Positions 1-4,731 of a stretch of 5,452 nt of DNA are shown piece after piece. The stretch lies in the NCBI GenBank assembly GCA_023227685.1, contig JALNVG010000172.1, positions 1 through 5,452 on the forward strand. The letters run 5' to 3'. This DNA is from Bacteroidaceae bacterium (GTDB lineage: Bacteria > Bacteroidota > Bacteroidia > Bacteroidales > Bacteroidaceae). A program made the position numbers and the translations under genes. The notes beneath the pieces are model-generated. The model was given only the letters and a program-made list of their open reading frames with translations. It did no database searches and was not told the DNA's origin. The stretch's first letter is position 1; the number at the start of each line of letters is the position of its first letter.

Positions 1-672
1 ATTGACATTGGCGCCTATTCTTCACATCCTAATGCTGATGATGTAACGCAAGAAGAAGAAATGTATCGCCTTAGCGTAGGCTTGAATATTTTAAATCGTG
101 ACTATCCCGATGCTGTGATTTCTGTTGATACTTTTCGTGCAGATATAGCTGAGCGTTGTGTAAATGATTATGGTGTTGCTATAATTAATGATATTTCTGC
201 CGGTGAGATGGATGCCAAGATGTTTGAAACAGTGGCAAAGTTGGGAGTCCCTTATATTATGATGCATATGCAGGGAACACCTCAAGATATGCAGCAACAC
301 CCACATTACGACAATTTCTTACGAGAGGTTTTTCTTTATTTTGCAAAAAAAATACAGCAGATGTATGATCTGGGTGTTAAAGATATAATTCTTGATCCGG
401 GTTTCGGTTTCGGAAAGACTTTGGAAAATAATTATCAGCTGATGGCCAACCTTCAGGAATTTGATATTTTCGGACTTCCATTACTAGTTGGTATATCACG
501 TAAATCGATGATATATAAATTATTTGATACCAATCCCGAAGATGCACTTAACGGAACAACAGTGCTTGATACCGTAGCTTTGATGAAAGGTGCCAATATC
601 ATTCGGGTACATGATGTTCGTGAGGGTGTAGAGTCCGTCAAGATGATACAAAAAATGAATACTTGCAAATGA
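1..672 (+). CDS. folP: Dihydropteroate synthase, 5'-truncated by window edge
   Basis: DHPS condenses 6-hydroxymethyl-7,8-dihydropterin pyrophosphate with p-aminobenzoate to give dihydropteroate in cytosolic folate synthesis; it is the sulfonamide target. The frame is open from base 1, so the gene starts upstream. About 224 codons are visible; the usual length is about 280, so the N-terminus and first pterin-binding strand are missing. Family motifs occur in the expected order: DIGAYSS (loop 2 region, codons 2-8), SVDTFRADIAE, INDISAG, MMHMQGTP, DPGFGFGK, GISRKSM (Ser-Arg-Lys, the conserved catalytic/pABA-site lysine), and a C-terminal IIRVHDV carrying the phosphate-binding Arg and His. Loop 2 reads SSHPN where many DHPS have STRPG, so the usual Arg is His here. 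cdaA follows after 21 bases in the same direction with no visible terminator, suggesting co-transcription. Identification is very secure. An internal ATG at 61 is not the true start, because conserved sequence continues upstream of it. Confidence 0.97.
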   Translation: MDIGAYSSHPNADDVTQEEEMYRLSVGLNILNRDYPDAVISVDTFRADIAERCVNDYGVAIINDISAGEMDAKMFETVAKLGVPYIMMHMQGTPQDMQQHPHYDNFLREVFLYFAKKIQQMYDLGVKDIILDPGFGFGKTLENNYQLMANLQEFDIFGLPLLVGISRKSMIYKLFDTNPEDALNGTTVLDTVALMKGANIIRVHDVREGVESVKMIQKMNTCK

Positions 673-693
673 TTAAAGAAAGAAATAACGCCT

Positions 694-1458
694 GTGTTTA
701 TTAATTTTGGAATAAAAGATTTTATTGATATATTTCTTGTTGCACTTCTTTTGTATTATTCATACAAATTAATGAAGGCTTCAGGATCAATCAAGATATT
801 CACAGGAATCTTGATCTTTATAGCTTTGTGGTTCATTGTTACCCAAGTACTTGAAATGAAATTGCTTGGCTCAATTTTCAATGCAATGATGAGCGTAGGG
901 GTTATTGTGCTGGTTGTGTTGTTTCAAGATGAGATACGAAGGTTTTTGCAAACGTTGGGGTCACATCGTGGTGTGGACTCGCTGGTTCATTTCTTTTCTA
1001 CCGGCAATAAAAACAAAGTAATAGATAATAATATCATGCCTGTCGTGATGGCTTGTTTGAATATGAGTAAGAAGAATATAGGTGCACTTATTGTTATCGA
1101 ACATACCATTACACTTGATGATATTATGAAGACCGGTGAATTGATTGATGCAAATATCAATCAATTGCTGATAGAAAATATTTTTTTTAAAAACAGCCCG
1201 CTGCATGATGGAGCTGTTTTGATAAGTAAAGGACGTATTAAGGCTGCCGGTTGTATTCTTCCCGTTTCGCATAAACAGGAAATACCCAAAGAGTTAGGTT
1301 TACGGCATCGCGCAGCAATGGGGATTTCGCAAGTATCGGATGCACATGCTATTATTGTTTCTGAAGAAACCGGTGCTATTTCTATAGCCTATCATGGGCA
1401 GTTTTATCTTCGTTTAAGTCCTGAAAAGTTGGAAGCCATGTTAACCAAAGAAGAATGA
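694..1458 (+). CDS. cdaA: Membrane diadenylate cyclase (CdaA type)
   Basis: This enzyme condenses two ATP to cyclic di-AMP, a second messenger linked in other bacteria to potassium, osmotic and cell-wall homeostasis. The 254-residue protein has the CdaA layout. Three N-terminal membrane helices lie at about residues 9-26, 33-52 and 57-77, ending in FQDEIRR (77-83). A cytosolic DisA_N cyclase domain follows at about 95-235. The two diagnostic motifs are present: D172-G173-A174 in SPLHDGA, and R204-H205-R206 in LRHRAAMG. Both are needed for ATP binding and catalysis in the family, so the enzyme should be active. The start is GTG at 694. The folP stop lies in the same frame at 670-672 and no ATG falls between, while the next ATG (772, Met27) would remove the first membrane helix. 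Only an A-rich leader precedes it. No cdaR or glmM neighbour is seen, unlike the Firmicutes cdaA locus; the partner here is folP. Confidence 0.96.
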   Translation: MFINFGIKDFIDIFLVALLLYYSYKLMKASGSIKIFTGILIFIALWFIVTQVLEMKLLGSIFNAMMSVGVIVLVVLFQDEIRRFLQTLGSHRGVDSLVHFFSTGNKNKVIDNNIMPVVMACLNMSKKNIGALIVIEHTITLDDIMKTGELIDANINQLLIENIFFKNSPLHDGAVLISKGRIKAAGCILPVSHKQEIPKELGLRHRAAMGISQVSDAHAIIVSEETGAISIAYHGQFYLRLSPEKLEAMLTKEE

Positions 1459-1462
1459 TTCT

Positions 1463-2491
1463 TTAGTCCATCATCAGACTCATACCCGGATGGAGAGGAA
1501 GGAGTATTCGGCTTGTTAATTCCCGAATTCCTATTTCGATAAAATTCTTAGAGAGCTGATGTTTGTTGTTGTATGAGCAGAATCCATTTTCAATCAGGTA
1601 GAAACCGTTATTAGCAGGAAGCAATTCATCAGTTATTTTTAATGATACTTTTTTATCAGGATTTCTTTTGGCATAGATTTGTAGTACTTGTGGCGCATCA
1701 ATGATTCTGGCCATCCCATACTGATGTGTTTTTATACCTTCTTGTAAGGAGTCATGTACAGGGAGTATTCGGCTGACTTTAGATCCTTTGAATCTGTTGC
1801 TAATGGCCTGATATAAGCTATTTTCTATTTCCTTGTTGTTGGCGAATAGCTCAAGAATTATTTTTTCTTCTTTTGCTTCGTTTACAATTGCAGTACCAAC
1901 AATCTTTCCTCCTTTTTGTGCATAGTATAAACCTCCACCGCTAACCGTAAGGTCTGCATTGATAATTTTGAGATCTTCTTCGGTATGTTGTATGTAGCAT
2001 GGTTGATTGTTCATCATAGAACTTAAATAGCTGTATACGTCAGGATGATATGTTTTTGCTCTATCTATAGAGAGACTGTTGTCGTAGTCTGGTGGTAACT
2101 GGTCTGAAACGGAATATTTAGTATAATAAAAGACAGTAGCATATCCCAAATGGGCATAGTATTCATATAGTTTCGCTCCTGCAGGAATTAAAACAGAAAA
2201 GGCGATTTTGTCATTCAGCATTGTCTTAAAAGAGGAGGAAATCAGTTCTTTCATATATCCTTTTTTGCGATAATCAGGATGTGTGCAGGCGCCTGAAATA
2301 TAAGAAGTAGAAATTAAGTTTCCGAAAAAGGTCATTTGATAGGGTAGCATTTGCAGTGCAGCTATCAGTTTACCATCTTTTGTAATCGCTTTATTTACAT
2401 TTTCATTCCATCGTAGTCTGAAGTATAAATCGATAAATGCTTCGCTGTCATCGAAGCAAAGTCGCCATAACGCTTTTACTTTTTCTCTCAT
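1463..2491 (-). CDS. Eis-like GNAT N-acetyltransferase, substrate unknown
   Basis: This is a predicted cytosolic acyl-CoA-dependent transferase. Counting from the ATG at 2491 (342 residues), residues about 6-125 form an N-terminal GNAT domain. Its motif A is ISGACTHPDYRKKGYMKEL (65-83), with the R75-K-K-G78 pyrophosphate-binding loop for CoA, followed by LIPAGAKLYEYYAHLGY. A second, weaker GNAT-like region is centred near VGTAIVNEA (198-206). The C-terminal part from MARIIDAPQVL (260 on), through KITDELLPANNGFYLIENG, resembles the SCP2-like domain of Eis-family acetyltransferases. Eis proteins acetylate amines, but the substrate cannot be read from sequence. Start choice: a TTG at 2521 in the same frame would give 352 residues and overlap the upstream stop by 7 bases. 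I prefer ATG 2491 because MREKVKALWRLCF looks like a natural family N-terminus. It is the second gene of the operon after the DUF2156 gene and converges on cdaA. Confidence 0.85.
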   Translation of the reverse strand: MREKVKALWRLCFDDSEAFIDLYFRLRWNENVNKAITKDGKLIAALQMLPYQMTFFGNLISTSYISGACTHPDYRKKGYMKELISSSFKTMLNDKIAFSVLIPAGAKLYEYYAHLGYATVFYYTKYSVSDQLPPDYDNSLSIDRAKTYHPDVYSYLSSMMNNQPCYIQHTEEDLKIINADLTVSGGGLYYAQKGGKIVGTAIVNEAKEEKIILELFANNKEIENSLYQAISNRFKGSKVSRILPVHDSLQEGIKTHQYGMARIIDAPQVLQIYAKRNPDKKVSLKITDELLPANNGFYLIENGFCSYNNKHQLSKNFIEIGIRELTSRILLPLHPGMSLMMD

Positions 2492-2514
2492 GTATAATGG
2501 ATTGTCTTTTATTA

Positions 2515-3432
2515 TTACCAATTAATGAAGTCAAGCGGTTCTTCTTTTAAACATGCCATATATTTGTCGAGAATAATTTCCGGTTGATAAGAGAGTTTAG
2601 CTTTTCGGAGTCCTTCGATTCCTAGATCTTCTTCTCTGTTAATATAGATATATTTTTCGGGAATGTGATTAACGAATTCATAATTTATTATTGCATAACT
2701 ACCTTCTATTTCAGTATCGGCTTTTTCTACATGTACACCGAAAGTCGTTTGGTTGATAGGCATTCCGAAAGTGAAGGCTATGATTTTTCCATCTATGCGA
2801 ATCATGCTGCCGGTCAGTCCGAGTTCTTTAAAATGTTGCAGTGCATAAACAAGTGCCCGTCTTTCATTGCCCACGCCTTCGCGTTCGTCGCAATGGTTGA
2901 CCTTGCACCATTCAACCTCAAGTGCAATACATTCTTCGATATGTTCGGGAGTTATGGGTTCATATTGATAATCAGGATGATTTCTGCGGAACCGATTGAT
3001 GAAATTACGTTTTGATTGTAACTTTTTTCCTTTCAAAGTAGCCAGATTTGTATGTAGATAGATATAATCAGCATAATTGCGTGCTTTGCTAAAGACCAAA
3101 TTATTCGACATTGCTTCTTGTAGTTCGTTACGCATGTCCGAACAGATGCCAAGCATACAGAAAGGTTGTTTTTCCATTTTTGCATCATCAGTCAGAACTT
3201 TCATTATGTTTCTCAATTTTCCTTTTCCCACAGGGGTGATGTATGCCAGTTGTCCTTGTACCCAGAATTTAAGAAGCAAAAAATCATCTACGACAGCAAA
3301 CTTTGTATCGTATTTGAATCGCCAGCTACATAGATTTGAAAAAGATAGATCACAATTAATTCGATTACTGTTCATTGTGAAACCTGTAATGATGTCCTTA
3401 TCTTTTATAGTGAGATCTTTAAATTCAATCAT
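2515..3432 (-). CDS. DUF2156 / LPG_synthase_C-like (GNAT-fold) protein
   Basis: A 305-residue protein of the DUF2156 family, which is related to the catalytic domain of MprF-type lysyl-phosphatidylglycerol synthases and more loosely to Fem-type aminoacyl-tRNA-dependent transferases. Hallmarks seen are YADYIYLHTNLATLKGKK (120-137) followed by a basic stretch KLQSKRNFINRFRR (137-150), EIEGSYAIINYEF (241-253), and the near-invariant C-terminal block NREEDLGIEGLRKAKLSYQP (265-284). Family members fold as two tandem GNAT-like domains. No signal peptide or membrane helix is visible, unlike full-length MprF, so it is predicted to be soluble. Whether it uses aminoacyl-tRNA or an acyl-CoA donor, and on what acceptor, is unknown. 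ATG at 3432 is the start; the stop at 2515-2517 is abutted or overlapped by the Eis-like gene, suggesting a co-transcribed and possibly coupled pair. Family assignment is confident; function is not. Confidence 0.88.
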   Translation of the reverse strand: MIEFKDLTIKDKDIITGFTMNSNRINCDLSFSNLCSWRFKYDTKFAVVDDFLLLKFWVQGQLAYITPVGKGKLRNIMKVLTDDAKMEKQPFCMLGICSDMRNELQEAMSNNLVFSKARNYADYIYLHTNLATLKGKKLQSKRNFINRFRRNHPDYQYEPITPEHIEECIALEVEWCKVNHCDEREGVGNERRALVYALQHFKELGLTGSMIRIDGKIIAFTFGMPINQTTFGVHVEKADTEIEGSYAIINYEFVNHIPEKYIYINREEDLGIEGLRKAKLSYQPEIILDKYMACLKEEPLDFINW

Positions 3433-3557
3433 ATATTTATCTTTAATTAAAATATAACGAAATAAATAGGGTGTTTGTTGATTTTTTCTCTATTAATTAT
3501 TGCTCTCTTTCTTTGTTTGCGATAACGAAAGTAATTTAACGCGTACTTGCAAAAGAT

Positions 3558-3581
3558 AAAATATCTATATTTCTATTGAAA
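3558..3581 (-). promoter_or_regulatory. Weak alternative minus-strand promoter for the DUF2156 operon
   Basis: Read on the minus strand, a 7-of-8 match to the Bacteroides -7 element (TATCTTTT against TAnnTTTG) begins at 3558 and runs to 3551. A TTTC at 3581-3578 sits 19 bases upstream as a possible -33 element. It would give a leader of roughly 110 bases before the ATG at 3432. AT-rich DNA produces such matches easily. This is an alternative to the exact -7 match at 3617-3610. Confidence 0.25.
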
Positions 3582-3594
3582 AAGCTTGCTTTTT
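3579..3594. repeat. Inverted repeat 1, A/T-armed (AAAAAGC-TT-GCTTTTT)
   Basis: Perfect 7-base arms (3579-3585 and 3588-3594) are separated by 2 bases. As RNA it would fold as AAAAAG/CUUUUU closed by a CUUG loop, a stable tetraloop class, and the right arm ends in a T run. On its own it is a poor terminator, because the stem has almost no G-C pairs and the T run lies inside the stem. Its right arm shares the T run 3591-3594 with inverted repeat 2, so it is more likely part of a DNA-level control site. Confidence 0.55.
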
Positions 3595-3614
3595 GTAATG
3601 TGTGTATTACAAAA
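3591..3614. promoter_or_regulatory. Inverted repeat 2, candidate operator (TTTTGTAAT-N6-ATTACAAAA)
   Basis: A perfect inverted repeat has 9-base arms at 3591-3599 and 3606-3614 and a 6-base spacer (GTGTGT). It lies about 20 to 40 bases upstream of the predicted pta start site and covers the predicted start region of the opposing promoter. Its geometry (TGTAAT-N6-ATTACA, 18 bases) resembles operators of redox and nucleotide-sensing dimers such as Rex (TGTGAA-N6-TTCACA) or CRP/FNR-family proteins, with two arm positions differing from Rex. The palindrome is seen directly; its role as an operator and the identity of any regulator are inference. Confidence 0.55.
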
Positions 3615-3617
3615 TTA
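3610..3617 (-). promoter_or_regulatory. Predicted -7 element for the DUF2156/GNAT operon
   Basis: On the minus strand, 3617 to 3610 reads TAATTTTG, an exact match to the Bacteroides TAnnTTTG -7 consensus. Twenty bases upstream on that strand is TTCG (3641-3638), a 3-of-4 match to the TTTG -33 element. Transcription would begin near 3604 and give a leader of about 170 bases before the ATG at 3432. The element lies 2 bases from the opposing pta -7 element and overlaps inverted repeat 2. Confidence 0.45.
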
Positions 3618-3619
3618 TG

Positions 3620-3627
3620 TACTTTTG
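3620..3627 (+). promoter_or_regulatory. Predicted -7 element of the pta-ackA promoter
   Basis: TACTTTTG matches the Bacteroides primary-sigma -7 consensus TAnnTTTG exactly. Transcription would begin near 3633, giving a leader of about 50 bases before the pta ATG. No TTTG lies at the preferred 19 to 21 base spacing; the nearest is at 3592-3595, 24 bases away and inside inverted repeat 2. A weak -33 element beside a palindrome suggests the promoter could be controlled by a factor bound there, though this is inference. Confidence 0.6.
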
Positions 3628-3686
3628 CATGGGAAATCGAATTTGGTATATTATTGAAGAAATAACAATCATATTAATAGATATCT

Positions 3687-4706
3687 ATGAATAATGTAAT
3701 TAAAAAACTGTTGGCGAATGCTAAAGCGAATCGCCAACGTATTGTTCTTCCCGAAGGGACGGAAGAACGTACATTGAAAGCTGCTGACAGAATATTGGCA
3801 GATGAAGTAGCCGACTTGTTTATTTTGGGTATTCCGGAAGAGATTAATGCTCTTGCTGAAAAACTTGGATTGAAGAATATTGGCAAAGCTACTATTATCA
3901 ATCCTCTTACTTCTCCAAAGAAGGAACAATATGCACAATATTTGTGTGAACTTCGTAAGAAAAAGGGGATGACTATCGATGAGGCTCGTGAAAAAGTAAA
4001 TGATCCTCTTTATTTCGGATGTATGATGATTAAAAGCGATGATGCTGACGGTCAATTGGCCGGTGCTCGTAATACGACAGGTAATGTGCTTCGTCCGGCT
4101 TTGCAGATAATTAAAACCGAACCGGGTATTACTTGTGTTTCAGGGGGCTTGCTGTTGATGTCTAATGCTCATGAGTACGGACAAGATGGATTGCTTGTTA
4201 TTGGTGATGTTGCGGTAACGCCGGTTCCGGATGCCGGACAATTAGCTCAGATTGCTATTTGCACAGCGCGCACAGCCAAAGTTATTGCAGGTATTGAACA
4301 TCCCAATGTAGCTATGTTGAGCTTTTCTACCAAGGGTTCTGCCAAACATGAAGTTGTTGATGTTGTGCTTGATGCCTTAAAACAGGCTAAAGTCCTTGAT
4401 CCTACTTTAAATATTGATGGCGAGTTGCAGGCTGATGCCGCTCTTGTTCCTTCTGTAGGCGCAAGTAAGGCTCCTGGATCTCCAGTTGCCGGTAGGGCAA
4501 ATGTTTTGATAGCTCCGAATTTGGAGGTAGGGAACATTTCTTATAAACTTGTTCAGCGTTTAGGTGGTGCTGAAGCTGTCGGTCCTATACTGCAAGGTAT
4601 TGCCCGTCCGGTTAATGATTTGTCTCGTGGTTGCTCGGTTGATGACATTGTTGGTATGATTGCTATTACAGCTAATCAGGCCATTGCTGCGAAAGCAAAA
4701 AAATGA
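3687..4706 (+). CDS. pta: Phosphate acetyltransferase
   Basis: This cytosolic enzyme interconverts acetyl-CoA plus phosphate with acetyl phosphate plus CoA, the first step of the acetate pathway. At 339 residues it is the short form, a single PTA_PTB domain without the N-terminal P-loop/DRTGG regulatory extension of the long enterobacterial enzyme. Motifs seen include VLPEGTEERTLKAA near the N-terminus, ARNTTGNVLRPAL with Arg136, GDVAVTPVPDAGQLA, FSTKGSAKHE, DGELQADAA (244-252) and RPVNDLSRGCS (307-317). Ser313, Arg314 and Asp320 match the spacing of catalytic Ser309, Arg310 and Asp316 in the Methanosarcina thermophila enzyme. The ATG at 3687 gives the expected family N-terminus. ackA follows after 25 bases with no terminator, indicating a pta-ackA operon. 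A predicted promoter lies about 60 bases upstream. Phosphate butyryltransferase is the main alternative, but adjacent ackA and the motif set favour Pta. Confidence 0.97.
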   Translation: MNNVIKKLLANAKANRQRIVLPEGTEERTLKAADRILADEVADLFILGIPEEINALAEKLGLKNIGKATIINPLTSPKKEQYAQYLCELRKKKGMTIDEAREKVNDPLYFGCMMIKSDDADGQLAGARNTTGNVLRPALQIIKTEPGITCVSGGLLLMSNAHEYGQDGLLVIGDVAVTPVPDAGQLAQIAICTARTAKVIAGIEHPNVAMLSFSTKGSAKHEVVDVVLDALKQAKVLDPTLNIDGELQADAALVPSVGASKAPGSPVAGRANVLIAPNLEVGNISYKLVQRLGGAEAVGPILQGIARPVNDLSRGCSVDDIVGMIAITANQAIAAKAKK

Positions 4707-4731
4707 TTAAGGAATTGAAGAAAAAAAGAAA

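Larger units (their letters stand above)
3610..3627. repeat. Inverted repeat 3 formed by two divergent -7 elements
   Basis: CAAAATTA-tg-TACTTTTG is a near-perfect inverted repeat (7 of 8 arm positions) around a 2-base centre. Each arm is a -7 element facing outward. It overlaps inverted repeat 2 at 3610-3614, so 3579-3627 is one continuous chain of three overlapping palindromes. The symmetry follows from the two promoter elements and need not be a separate protein site. Confidence 0.5.
3433..3686. other. Divergent intergenic control region
   Basis: This 254-base gap between the DUF2156 gene and pta is the only sizeable non-coding stretch in the window. The right half (3579-3627) holds the palindrome chain and promoter elements. 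The left part (3433-3578), the predicted leader of the minus-strand operon, is AT-rich and in that orientation contains a long purine-rich run (minus strand of about 3478-3520). I see no riboswitch-like stem arrangement, leader peptide or intrinsic terminator there. A 9-base direct repeat ATAACGAAA (3454-3462 and 3522-3530) may be chance. The pta leader has no Shine-Dalgarno sequence, normal for Bacteroidota. Confidence 0.8.

Noticed and set aside
61..672. folP starting at the ATG at 61
   Set aside because: The same frame is open to base 1 and encodes the conserved DIGAYSS region upstream, so the gene is truncated by the window rather than starting at 61.
1356..1370. Hairpin GTTTC-TGAA-GAAAC near the 3' end of cdaA as a terminator for the opposing operon
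   Set aside because: It has 5-base arms, little G-C content and no following T run on either strand, and lies within conserved coding sequence (VSEETG).
3077..3457. Plus-strand open frame of 126 codons antisense to the DUF2156 gene
   Set aside because: It lies wholly over a well-supported gene, has no recognisable motifs, and its composition is that of a reverse-complement shadow.
3454..3530. Direct repeat ATAACGAAA, two copies 68 bases apart
   Set aside because: Only 9 bases and two copies in AT-rich DNA; not enough to call an operator or repeat family.
3677..3688. 12-base palindrome ATAGATATCTAT overlapping the pta start codon
   Set aside because: It has no loop, so it cannot form a hairpin in one RNA, and it is made of low-complexity AT sequence. 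Chance is sufficient.
3669..4055. Minus-strand open frame of 128 codons antisense to the pta start
   Set aside because: pta is unambiguous on the plus strand. The antisense frame has no domain signature and is explained by pta codon usage.
4707..4731. AAGGA in the pta-ackA gap as a Shine-Dalgarno site
   Set aside because: It lies about 18 bases from the ackA ATG, too far for a ribosome site, and Bacteroidota rarely use one.
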